From positions 63,502,129-63,566,128 of the forward strand of contig JAYGXS010000003.1 in assembly GCA_036362985.1 (NCBI GenBank): a stretch of DNA of 64,000 nt, in the 5' to 3' direction. Origin of the DNA: Ligula intestinalis. Lineage: Eukaryota; Platyhelminthes; Cestoda; Diphyllobothriidea; Diphyllobothriidae. The position numbers and the translations under genes were made by a program. The notes below the pieces were generated by a model. It made no database searches. It was not told where the DNA came from and worked only from the letters and a program-made list of their open reading frames with translations. This document shows positions 21,961 to 32,627 of the stretch, in pieces (the first letter of the stretch is position 1; the number at the start of each line of letters is the position of its first letter).

Positions 21961-23129
21961 CAACTTGCGTTGGGCACGCGTGCAAGCTCCTCATTCGTCG
22001 CCTCATAGATGCGAGAACTATGATCGGCTGATCGAGACGTCGAGAAAGCACATCGGTGAGCGTTTGGGAAAGCGCACTTCGACGCGAGCTAGTCAGGCAG
22101 GCACGACCCGCTACAAGCATGTAGAAACAACAGGATTGTTTGGGGAAATCATCTTCTATTGCGCACTAGAACCTTGAGCTGTTCGCTAACAACCCTACGT
22201 TACATTGCGCGTAATAAATCAGCACGTGTCAGAAAATTTCCCAAAAGGATTACTTTTAAACATTATTATAGTTGTGCTGCTTTATTCACACATAATTTTG
22301 CACGAACACACTACCTATACACTTAAAATTTAAGTTTTCTTAGTAGCCCCAATTTTTAACCATATCGAAATTTTATCTTTTTCTAAAAAACTGCTTTTTC
22401 TTTACCACATAATATTACTTGATAAACCACAATATGGCAACTTTTTTATTAGGGTGTTTACTTTTATACTTTAATCTTTTTGGGAACGTAGTCGATCCTA
22501 CTTTTACGTACCAGGGATTTTCTTGCACAAATCCTTGGATTTCATCAGTTTGGCAATCTACTGTACACACCCGGCTTTTTCTAGTTTGCTGCAATACCCC
22601 AAGAGTGTCCTCTGCTTCTCGAGACAGCGATGGTACTCACACAGATACCGCTGATGTCTTCACAAGGCTCAGAATGAAACTTCGATTGTCGTCTCCTACA
22701 AGCCATAGAAAGTAAATCACTCACTCAATGCATCTTATCATCAACTGGACTACGTAAACAGCAACATGCCAACGGATTTAACCTCTTACTTTTAGAAGCC
22801 TCTGACCGCGACGATGTCGTAATCCGCCTACCCCCTCTCGCCAGATATTTATAATAGTTCTATATTTGGAGTATTCATTCTTCTCTGTACCCGGTCGAAG
22901 CATCACAGTCACACAAAGCGTATTTCTTGGAGATTTTAACGAAATGAAGACTGGATCTCAACACATTTAAGGTGCGTCCTCGAGGATTTATTGGAATTTA
23001 AGGCCGCATGAACCCATCACCAGATACTGTCCTAACTCAAAAAAGAAGACCGCCAACAGGCTTCAGTACATAACGGCCAAACTGAAGGGAAAAGTATATC
23101 TCCTGCGAAAGCAATAGAAAGCTTGTGGG
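21961..23129. other. Intergenic, weak LINE-like trace
   Basis: A frame near 22920 reads VFLGDFNEM, like an endonuclease LGDFN motif, but nothing around it supports a LINE. The 98-codon frame at 22419-22715 is unrecognised. Confidence 0.3.
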
Positions 23130-23580
23130 ATACGATGCAATCCAGCTGGATAATAGTCAATAAAACGTATCCCAACGAATATAAGCTAGTTGATATGATA
23201 AGGCATGAAAGGCCAGAGTGTTATAAATGATTTATGTAATGAGGTTAGAAGGAGTAGAATATGAGTAATGGGTAAGGGACTTCCAGGCAAGTGCAGTCCA
23301 GCCATGAATGGGCCGGAGTCCAGAGGCGCAGTCCGGCGAGTAGGTCACCGGGTCCGGACAACTGTAACCGAACAGAAGTTCGTCGGTTCCGGGAGTGACT
23401 GAGCGTAAACAACTCCCCGGTAGTAAGCTCCTGACCTTGAGAAAGCCAGGCTGTATGTGACCTTGAACGGAGCTTTTGACTATCGTGCCTTGCACACGCT
23501 AGGGGGTCATGCCAGGCATGACCTGCTTGCGCGGCGTCCGAGGAAGGCATGGCTAAGAATACGATGTCGCTACAAGCTTA
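23130..23580 (-). repeat. Dispersed repeat family B, copy 2
   Basis: Reverse-oriented counterpart of 18430-18935, sharing the AAGCTCCGTTCAAGGTCAC, TTTACGCTCAGTCACTCCCG and GGCCTTTCATGCCTTATC blocks in the same order. Confidence 0.6.
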
Positions 23581-24283
23581 TCACAGGGAGAAAAGCATTG
23601 AGTACATGAGCAGGTAGAAGGTGCAGCGAAACCGGGTAAGAGAGCCTGTTCGTGCGGCCTGTCAAGATCTTGAGCGTATCGTAAGAAACCACGCAGTAGA
23701 ATGTTCAAAGCTTTTCTACATACAAATAAGGTAGTGCATCCAAAATAGAGAATCCATTCCTTTGTTAAAAACGGATGACGGTGATGACCTTTCCAAAGAC
23801 GGCAAAAGGGGCCGGATACCTGCCCAATTTCTTTCAGTCGACTTTTTCACTGGTAAATGTAGTGAACAGGAAGTTCCGAAATTCACTCAGTAGTTTTCAT
23901 AGCAGATACGGTTCTGACAGAATCTCTTTGTTCTTACAAACTTCTCTCGCTGAGGATAGACTATCGCCTATGTGGATAACTTCGGGGGATTCACAAATAT
24001 ATAAGTGGCCATCGTGTTTTTGGAAGTAACGCTTAAATAGTGGGCCTACTTTTCCATCTTGCATTAGGGCAAGAATGATCAAGCTCAAATTAATGCAGTC
24101 ATTCAAGCAACCGCATTTTTTATATGACACACAGCAAGGATTCTGTAGAGGGATGTCTGTTTTGCTATTTGGCTACGCTGACTAAAACGGTGAACCTGAG
24201 CAATTGATGGAGGAAATGCACGCAGTCTGCATTGTTTTGAGTGCTTCAAGGGCTGTTGCCTTTAATCCAACGACTTCTTCCAG

Positions 24284-24540
24284 ATGATATTGCAGGGGGT
24301 TAAGTTAATGAAGAAAACCCTAGCAGATACGATCTTTAGGCTTGGTTACTTCGAAAAAGAGAAGTCGTGGAAGGCCAGAACGGTAAAAAAAGTTTATTCT
24401 GTACAGAAGGATCCGCAGGCCACAGGGCGGCGTCCAAAGGGAAGGGAGCGCGCGGGCTTCCAGGAAGCTCGGTCAAGCTTTTTTCCTGCAGTCAATCGGA
24501 AATGTTGTATGCTGATTAGCGGACAGCCTGGGTGATATTC
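24284..24540 (-). repeat. Dispersed repeat family A, copy 3
   Basis: Starts ATATTGCAGGGGGTTAAGTT and carries GGCTTGGTTACTTCGAA, GAGAAGTCGTGGAAGGCCAG and TTTATTCTGTACAGAAGG, colinear with copies 1 and 2. It may extend to about 24830. Confidence 0.55.
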
Positions 24541-24899
24541 ACGGTGGATTGAAGAAGATGGCCCGGGGAAAAATTGCGAGCACCTACGACTGCAAGGCTT
24601 GGTAGCCGCAGAAAAGGTAAAGTAGCACAGCGCCGCCGATCACTAGTTCCCCAGTGGTGCGAAAGGCCCACTACAATGGCTACCGCTGCTTGGTTGCGAC
24701 GACATACTTCCACCCTACGTGGGAACGACTCGAGACGGAAGACTGCTTTTCTCTTCTCATAATGAGGAAGGCCTGAAATACACTGCGTGCGGACTGTGTC
24801 ATGTAGACACTTAAATATGAGTTTAACTATTATAGTCATACTTACAGTAGATATGCTACCTCACGAAATCTCAAGGGAAGAAATAATTGTTTTGTTGTG

Positions 24900-25452
24900 T
24901 ACAGTAGTCGCCGGCTATAAAGCCCACCTCCGGCCCAGACCAAATTGGGCTTAATAAGCGGCGGGCGCACTAACCGGAGAGTCCTAGTTCTTGATTAGCA
25001 AACGCAGGTTAAGTACTATAAATTACATACGTACTGTATTATGTGGAGAGCTTGGTTTTGTACAAGAACCGAATGGTGTTCGTCTGTGTTTTCGAGACCT
25101 AGGGAGGCTAGCCAGACGACCTTGGTATGCTTTGGGGTCACGCCTGTTGGCATCGTCTAGCATGGGCCTGAACGTGTTTTACCCCTTTTGTGGGTGTATC
25201 CTCAGCGCTGCGGTTCGGGTGCGTTAGCCTTTTGCGCCTGCGGCTTTCTCGTGTTAGGGATTTGTCCTTTTCACCCCTAATGTCTGCTGCCGTCCGAAAA
25301 GGGTGTCGCCAAATTTAACTAGAAAAATGAAAACAAATCACATCTGGCAAATTGGGCTTATTAGCCTGTGATTGGGCTTATAAGCCGGCGGATTTGGCTT
25401 CGTAAAATTCTGTCCCAAGCTGATGTGGGCTTAATAGCCGGCGACTACTGTA
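24900..25452. mobile_element. 553-bp non-autonomous DNA transposon with 28-bp TIRs
   Basis: The left end TACAGTAGTCGCCGGCTAT continues AAAGCCCAC; the reverse complement of the right end is the same except for one base, 27 of 28 matching. Near both ends GGGCTTAATAAGC / GGGCTTATAAGCC motifs recur as subterminal repeats. No transposase frame is present. The ends resemble those of the 14.8-kb MITE (TAC-x-GTA..GGCTATAA), so the two may share a superfamily. Confidence 0.75.
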
Positions 25453-27059
25453 TTGAGAACGGAAGGCAGTTTGTAGGCAGGATGAATGTAATGTAGGTAA
25501 ACCAGAGGACTGTCTGAGGCAGGACATGTACTGGGGACGAAGGCACTGTTCAAGTGGCGAGTCATGCTGACACAGCCGTGTATATGGTGTGGGTTAAATG
25601 TACTAGGCCGAACGCTGACCAATCAGAATAAGGGCAGGGGTGAGCTGCTGAACAGGATCGAAGGTTGGTCAGTCAGAACAAAGAAAGGGGTGACCAAGTG
25701 TCCGTGACCTTGAGCAGCGCTTGACGCGCGCCTCGCGTCATGATGTCCCAACACTACTGACGGGCATACATAGCATGTTTAACTAGTGCAGCGAGAGTTA
25801 AGTAATATTGATTATCGTGCAGTATAAACGCCAAGTAGTTCAGTCACCTCAGGATGTCTACTTTTGAACTAGCCGCCTTCTTGCCGCCTTCTTGCCGCCC
25901 AGAAAACCGCATAATGCAATAAACAACTAATTACTCGTCGCATACAATTCCCCATTTATTTTCGGTACCCTTATTAATTCAAATATATTCTAGAGAAAAT
26001 TGTCACAACATATTCTTTCTTGTACTTATTTCGTAACAAATTACGTCTTTTTAAATTGTAAAACCAAATAAATTGTAGATTTTGATTTTACATGGTTTCT
26101 GATTAGGAAATTTCAACCATGGTATCTGCCCATTTATAAATACGGGTTGTAAATTATGCAATCGGTTCCATATCTACGGAAAAAATGACCTCTTCTTAAT
26201 AGTGTATAGGATTGCGCGAAAAAGATACGGCATTTTGGATGCAGTGAAAAAGCAGGCCGTGCGCGAAATTGATCAGAACAGAGAAAAGTTTTTTTTTCGC
26301 AATTGAATGATACCTCCTCATGTGGACGTTATTTTCTAGAAAATAAGCATGCATGTGTTATTGCTACTAGAACTGTTTTAGTAATACTTTTTGTCCTGTC
26401 TGCCACTGTCCTACCGACAGTTCACTCAACACATACGGCGAGGTCCATCGTGTGCTTCAGGGCATAGTGGTGCGGGGACGGTGAATCGCGCGTGGACTAA
26501 TTTTAAATTTTCGAAGGATTGCGCTGCAACCGTTGCACTCTCTCCTCTTTCACTCATCTGTGCCCGGTGCCAAGGCAGAGCCAAGAAGATAGGAGACCAG
26601 ATGGGGTGCGCCGAAAGCCAGCCCGTCTGACTCAGATCTCACGGAGAGGCAATCCCATCAACACCATAGGTGTCTGGTGTGGCGTGAACCTGCATCTACG
26701 CGTGCCACCAACAACTTCCTTCCCATTTTCGGCATTCCTTATGGAAACGCAACTCGAAAAAGGCCAGCGGTCTCCGATCTGATCTCCTTATTGGTCCAGC
26801 GCATCTGTAGTTGTCTCTGCCGTCCGAGACCCCCTATTGCTTTGTCCGGCGCCATTGTTCAAGACAAGCTTCCTCAAGGTCATCCAATACTTCAGTCAGC
26901 GCTTACAGTCGTGCTGACCTGCAGAGACTTGACCTACTTCCTCTCGGGGACACACACGTGCGTCTAGGTTCTCGCGGCCGTGCAAGCACTACTCGAACAA
27001 GTCCCTTTTTCCCTACCCTCGGTCGCCAGACGTCACTTAGGACCACGGCGCTCCAGCGG
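25453..27059. other. Intergenic, no gene recognised
   Basis: Open frames at 26391-26967 lie upstream of and contiguous with a + copy of repeat family A and are probably the body of that repeat. Confidence 0.4.
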
Positions 27060-27215
27060 AATGACATGCGCTCGGAAGTCCAACTTCTCTCCACCTATTC
27101 TTCGTTTCTCTGTTTACACAATAAACTATTCCTTCTACTCAGGCCTCCACAAACTTCTCCTCTCCTAAGGAACCCGGCCTGGGAGATTGTAGCTGTTAGC
27201 GTTAACCATCTTAGC
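27060..27215 (+). repeat. Dispersed repeat family A, copy 4
   Basis: Reads TACACAATAAACTATTCC, CTACTCAGGCCTCCACAAAC, TTCTCCTCTC and AGATTGTAGCTGTTAGC, the reverse complement order of the 21.7-kb copy. Confidence 0.5.
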
Positions 27216-27439
27216 CTTAGCTCCTATACATGTATCATGCAACCAATGTTATTTCTTCGTACCGTAGCAGACTGTACAGTTGGGACATTCAAAGACACAT
27301 GTCTATATTTTCACTCAAATAAACTGAACTGAAAATAAAAGGCTATAATTATTTTGACAAGTAAAATATCCTCACGTTAGACACCAGGATTTCCCTAAAC
27401 GGCCTCAGGAAGACCGACTTACTGATGATGAGCATGGAT

Positions 27440-27635
27440 TGAAAAGTGAATTTATCAGGCAAAACATGTTTTTCAGCAATTCTTCGACAGGCCCTTAACT
27501 CTGCAAGCCATTGAACGTTTGAACGTGCACAAAAATCAATAATTGTACACGTTCAAATGTTCATTGGTTTGCAAAGTTAAGGGCCTGACGAAGAATTGCC
27601 GAATAACATGTTTCACCGAATAAACTGACTTTTCG
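27440..27635. repeat. Long palindrome with 91-bp arms
   Basis: Left arm 27440-27530 and right arm 27545-27635 are imperfect reverse complements with a 14-nt AT-rich spacer. Matching blocks include CAATTCTTCG, CAGGCCCTTAACT, AAACATGTT and TTGAACGTG. The arms carry GAATAACATGTTTCACCGAA, reminiscent of Penelope-type termini (inference). Confidence 0.8.
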
Positions 27636-27837
27636 AGTTAACCATGGGAATATATACCAAATTTAAACATGGATTGAATTTTTTTCCGCCTCCGGGCTGA
27701 CCGCAATTTCATGCACTTCCAATCCCTAAGCGTACTGACGAGCAGTAAAACAGGCTAAGTATACGCCAGCAAAGTCGGGCTCTGAATGCTAATCGCAGCG
27801 TTTCTCGTAGATACCCTAGCATTAATTAAAGATTTTG

Positions 27838-27963
27838 TAAATACGGGTCGTCTGGCACTGCCAACTTAGTTTGTTTGGGGTCTTATATTTTACGGCTTGC
27901 TTTTGCTGCACAATAGTCAGCAATTGTTCCGCGGTGGTGTATGTGGATCGCATCTGCGTTGCC
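27838..27963 (-). pseudogene. Start of an LTR-retroelement gag, downstream of the LTR
   Basis: The frame MRSTYTTAEQLLTIVQQKQA runs about 30 codons and then fades. The EQLLTI-x-QQ block also occurs in the gag fragment at 29.3 kb and is familiar from the start of Ty3/gypsy gags in flatworms. It is truncated after about 120 nt. Confidence 0.6.
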
Positions 27964-27966
27964 AAT

Positions 27967-28548
27967 TGTTGTTTATTATCAAAGCCGAGATGTCACAGTC
28001 TAATTACGCCCTGTCTGAATCCCCAAGGAAGAACATAACAGAGAGATAGCAAGAGTGGAAGTCAACAGAATGAGGGCTTTATTGTGCACAGAACCCGGAG
28101 TTGCTTTCTTAGGCAGCAGTAGCCGTTGGCAAGGACAGGGCTGGTGCTCACTGCGTTCAGGCACGGCTGCAAGCGTCTGCAAGTGTTCTCTGTGAGATGT
28201 GACAGTGGCTTTTAAATGATTGTGAAGCGAGTTCACATGCTGCGTGATTGGTGTGTCGTATTGCTCGAGGGGCTTGGAGTATTCAGGTCCCCTGCTGTGT
28301 GGCCGCCAGGGTGGCGCGTTCAAGTGGCTCTTGAGAAACTGCGATTAGTAGGATGTGCGTGTGCGTGCGCCCATGTGAATGTTGGTCAGCATTTTAAGGT
28401 CAGTGAATCTGAAGCAGCTGCCAGCGAAAACACGACCTTGAGAGAGTTAGCACTGAACAAGGAACCCGGACAGCATTTTTGGCAGTCCGCCACAGGAGCC
28501 AATCCTCGTGACAACATGCAAGCGAACCGGTAAGACTGGCTCACAACA
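27967..28548 (-). mobile_element. 582-bp LTR of a Ty3/gypsy-like retrotransposon
   Basis: Begins TGTTGTGAGCC and ends AATAAACAACA, so the termini TGTTG..CAACA are perfect inverted repeats. It is preceded on the - strand by a polypurine tract AAAGAAGAAG (28558-28549). Two bases beyond its end a TGG-led primer-binding-site candidate (27964-27948) follows. An AATAAA lies at 28083-28078 and an AT-rich TTTAAAAG box further upstream. No second LTR was found, so it is either the 3' LTR of the 28.7-29.3-kb fragment or the 5' LTR of the gag stub below, or both. Confidence 0.75.
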
Positions 28549-28679
28549 CTTCTTCTTTGAGTCGAATTGCAGGATTTGAGCAGCAGGGTTATCTGCAACG
28601 GAACCGTGTGCGCTCTTTTTCGACCCGATCGTCTAGATGATTGAGCCAAAACTGAGGGGAATTTCTGTTATAAAGTTGA

Positions 28680-29330
28680 CATGAGCTTTGCCGCCAGCTG
28701 ATCCGATTTAGCGGAACTCGGCCAGGTTGATGTACACCATTTCAAATGCGGTTAAGTGGCAATTCCAGGAGACCGAGTTTCTCGATCCAGTCGAGGCGAA
28801 GTAATTTAAGCTTCGGACGGTTGGTAAAATAGCACGTTCCTTTGAATTGATTGCCATCAAAGGAAACGTCACATGCAAGCTCACCCATGAGCCAGAGGAA
28901 TCCTCCAGAAACATTAATGGCGTTTTTGTTCTATGTGATGATCGGAGGCCGTCCAGTAATCTACCAAGTGTGCTTAGAGATGAGACTGAGGTCTGAGGCT
29001 GTGCCGAGCTGCAGCCCCACTTTCTACGCAGCATCAGCTTTGGCAAATTCCACACGGAAGAGGTCTTCGCAACGTTTAAATCAAGCGTTGAAGGTCACGC
29101 CGGAGTCGGGATCACAAATAAAGTCGGTGATGGAGTCAGCAACTGTATCCGCTGACCTGGACTGTTTTCCAAATGATTCTGGATAAGGAAAATGCAAAAT
29201 GCATTTCTGCATCACGGATTCCGTCATCTTCAGGTAAGCCACCGGGAACAGGGCTCGTTGTTGCATGATAGTCAGCAATTGTTCCACGGTGATAGAAAGG
29301 GTGCGTTCTGCATCCAGCTGCCCTTGGGTG
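28680..29330 (-). pseudogene. Ty3/gypsy-like gag with a deletion into the protease/RT junction
   Basis: The gag start reads TVEQLLTIMQQ, ESVMQK, then VADSITDFICDPDSGVTFNA, a stop in place of Trp, and FKRCEDLFRVEFAKAD, the conserved N-terminal gag block of flatworm gypsy elements. After about 90 nt of altered frame the sequence jumps to CDVSFDGNQFKGTCYFTNRP and LDWIEKLGLLELPLN, the segment before the RT fingers. Most of gag, the nucleocapsid and the protease are therefore missing. It is not functional. Confidence 0.72.
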
Positions 29331-32300
29331 ATTGAAACAAAGCGTCTGGGATGGCAGAAACCTTGGCTTTTGGCAACACTATAACACCATCTCCCTTGGC
29401 ACTTTCGTCCTGGGGATTCGGCCTCAAAGTATATATGATAATAGAACATGATTCCCAAGTCAAAGTTCCCTCCTTGGTGTGGTTATCAATGAACTAGGCC
29501 TCAACCCTTGACCTAACTGCGACAGGCATGCGGATGCTGTTTTTGCTTGCATTTCAGACTTACGATCCTAAACATTTTGACTGTTGAATATCTTTCATTC
29601 GTCTGTCAGCCGTAGGCTCGTAGACCAACCAGCATCCATGCACATGCTGTCTTCTCGAACATGGAACGCGTAATGACGCCATTCGATGGCAAAAGTAACG
29701 TGCCTAAAGACTATCATCTTCGAAGATACCTTCGCTTAGAGCAGGATTACCATTACATCCACTTAATTGTGTTTGCACTTCATAAAGGGACTCGATCGGA
29801 ACAATTGCACGTCTGGAGAAGGGTATCCAGATAAGCTGATCTTGTGCCCATGGCCTTAACTGATTATCATAATTTAGTACACCAATTTGCTGGAGTACTC
29901 TAGTGTCGAAAGGACTTTTGTGTAATTTGGCAAACAGATACACTATTCGCCACTTCACTCAGCGGAAACTACCGTCTCCGCCAGCTGTCCTCCATGCCCC
30001 GAGAGTTTGATCTGTTTCATCGCATTGTGTCTGTAGTCGCAAACAGGTTTCCCAAGAGTTATCGGCCGGGCGGCTTCAAATTACATTGACCCTGAAGTGC
30101 TATTAAATACAGCGCTGTATTTCACAATTAGCCATTACCGCCTTTACACTGACGAGCTCCCTTGTCCCCTTATTGAGAGTGCGACCCAAAACTGTGCACA
30201 CGGGGCCAGTAAGATATGTCAACCAATAAAAATGCACAGTCATCGTATGGCAAGCGTCAATGACGCTGTGCATTCAACTTTGAAAAACAATAACTGGACG
30301 ATCAATGCAATCGAGTCATTGCTGATGGGTAATTGAGTGAGGTCAAGCAGAAAAACTTGCAGAACCCGAAGACACCTGGGGGAAAAACCCCTAAGAAACC
30401 TTCGACAACCCCGACTGCCAATCATAAACTCTAGAACTAGACTGTGACATCTTGATTGCGAACCAGTATCCCTCGTCCCGGCGACTAACCGAGGCTCTGC
30501 CTGGTTTTTACACAGTATTTCAGACGAGGTGGTTGGTTACAAAAAAGCTTATCTTTCTTTCCCTAAAATAAAGGGCTGAGTGAGGACCCCGTGCCCGGCC
30601 GCTAGGTTCTTTGAGAAAATAATCATCAACACGCTACCAGGATACTCTAAGGGTTTTATTTTATCTTCATCCGAGCCCACGCAGAAAATTCGAGAACTAA
30701 ATCTACCAACGCTCTGTTTCGGCCCTTGTAGTCATTGTCAGTAAGAGGAAAAGCCACATAATAACCAACTTGCAAGAAGGCTTTCGGTGCTACTGGAAAT
30801 GTCTGTAAACCCTCTGCGACCAACGCCACGGTCGCCCCTTGGTCCTGGGTAAGGCCCGTCCTGTAAAAGCGTCGGCGCATCCACCCGAACGTTAAGCCAC
30901 AGCAAACAGTCGCAAAGACGCGAGTTTTGACATAAATGCATAAGCGGAAACACTTATTTCTTCTCCGCGAGTTTAAAAATACAAACGAACATGCGCAAGA
31001 AAATAATTGTTACTATTTTCTGCTCATGCCTACATCAGAGAATCCGACAAAGATGTTGAAACGTCAGACGAATAAGCGTTATCCCAGCGATCGAATCTTC
31101 TTCCTCTTCATGAGAGACTATCCCTGTTGACGCCGAAGCGCACTGAAAACAGCCTGTAAAACTAAATTTTATAGTTGCGCCAACGTCTGAAATGTCCCCT
31201 CCTCTCTCCAACAACCCCATCCGCGTAGCAGAAGCGCGGAGCAAGTAAGACGATCTCACCAGCTTGCAGTATAAAATATTTACGGTCTCCCATGTGCAGA
31301 AAGCCACATCTCTACAAGCTTGTCGAGATAGCATGACACCCGGCGGCAAGATCTACGGGAGCTCGAAGATTAAATAAAAAATCCGAACCACAGGCCCTAC
31401 CAGCCAAAATGTTAGTCACGAATACGATCGACCTTTTTGTCGACGCGCAGCAGCAGAATACCGACTACATGTAATCTGGCCATCCCGAACGGCGAATGTG
31501 AGCACCAACCGCAGCCTGTTGACATACCAAATCGTCTACCTTAATCACATGTGATCCCAGCATTATGTACAAGAAAGCAGGTAGCATAGTGCCCTTGTAC
31601 CGACCTTATCGTTTGACAAGTATAACTTGCCTCGTCCTAGGAAAACTAGTCATATTGCGACACCAGCAGGAGTCGTCGATAGTGGAATTCACCATTTATT
31701 GCCTTGAAAGCGCAGTGAGGAAAAGCCTTATATTTTAGTCTTTGACAGCGTTCTTTCCTATATGTCATTACCAATGTTCCCAAAGTAAAGGAGAGCTCTG
31801 CCTCTAACCTGTTAACTGGACATATTTTTCCCCTTGTACATTAACAAAATTTGCACAACTTAGCGCATTGCTCCGTCCACTTTTTCTCTCGAAATACACT
31901 TCCAGGAATTGCTTCAGACGCCCAAATTTGAGAACATTGATTATGGCACGAGCCTTGGGCCCTTACAACCAAAAAGATCAATCCTACAATCCCAAAAACC
32001 ACGCTACATGACTATCGCAGGAAAAAGAAATATTACTCAACACCACAGAGGAAACACGGAACCGATTTCGCAAAAATAACTCCGATGTGCAAAAAAAACT
32101 GCAAATGTTTGTAGGCTTTCGTGCGACACCAGGAACGTTGTTCAGTTTTTGAGAACGTTCACGCAGCCACGCCGTTTAGTGCACGCGGGCAGAATATGCG
32201 CATTAAGTAGGTAACACCTGGTTGGGAAGAATAAAGTTTCTATTCGGCTTCCGATGTAAGAGTCATAAACAGAGACAAAACACTACTATACTTTAACGGG

Positions 32301-32522
32301 CCACTATACGTCCACAAACTCCGACATAGCAAAGTTCTAGCAGACCGCTTGTTTTTTTACTAGCAGAGTTGTTTCTCGAAACCGGTCAACGTCTGCAGAT
32401 TTCGACCAGCAAATCAAATTGCTGAAGTAGTCCGGTCGAAGGTGGTAGCGCACACAAACGTAACCGTTATTTTCGCATAGTATAATATTGAACAAGATTT
32501 AAAGAAAATCTTCCTCTCAAGT
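29331..32522. other. Intergenic, unassigned
   Basis: No gene recognised. A - strand open frame at 29704-29958 ends in a donor-like GAAG|gtatct, and another at 30656-30880 ends just before an AATAAAA; either could be an exon but I cannot name them. A 16-bp match to the interior of the 28-kb LTR (TAGACTGTGACATCT) lies at 30434-30449. Confidence 0.35.
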
Positions 32523-32528
32523 TTTATT
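32523..32528 (-). terminator. RPS19 polyadenylation signal
   Basis: AATAAA on the - strand, 14 nt after the RPS19 stop codon, giving a very short 3' UTR. Confidence 0.7.
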
Positions 32529-32542
32529 GCACAATAAAAACA

Positions 32543-32627
32543 TTACTTCTGGGCTTTCAAGGCTTTGTAGCTCTCGTAGGCAATACGGTCCATGTCACGG
32601 CGTCCGGTTGAGGTGATTTCGCGACCG
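32543..32627 (-). CDS. RPS19: RPS19 exon 4 with stop codon
   Basis: 85 nt after acceptor aaaaatttag. Completes Gly, then GREITSTGRRDMDRIAYESY and KALKAQK, stop TAA at 32545-32543. Confidence 0.92.

Noticed and set aside
22419..22715. 98-codon + frame with a hydrophobic start
   Set aside because: Starts like a signal peptide, but the rest has no domain, and the AT-rich context plus lack of splice sites make chance likely.
30434..30449. 16-bp match to part of the 28-kb LTR
   Set aside because: Too short, and the surrounding sequence does not match; no second LTR.
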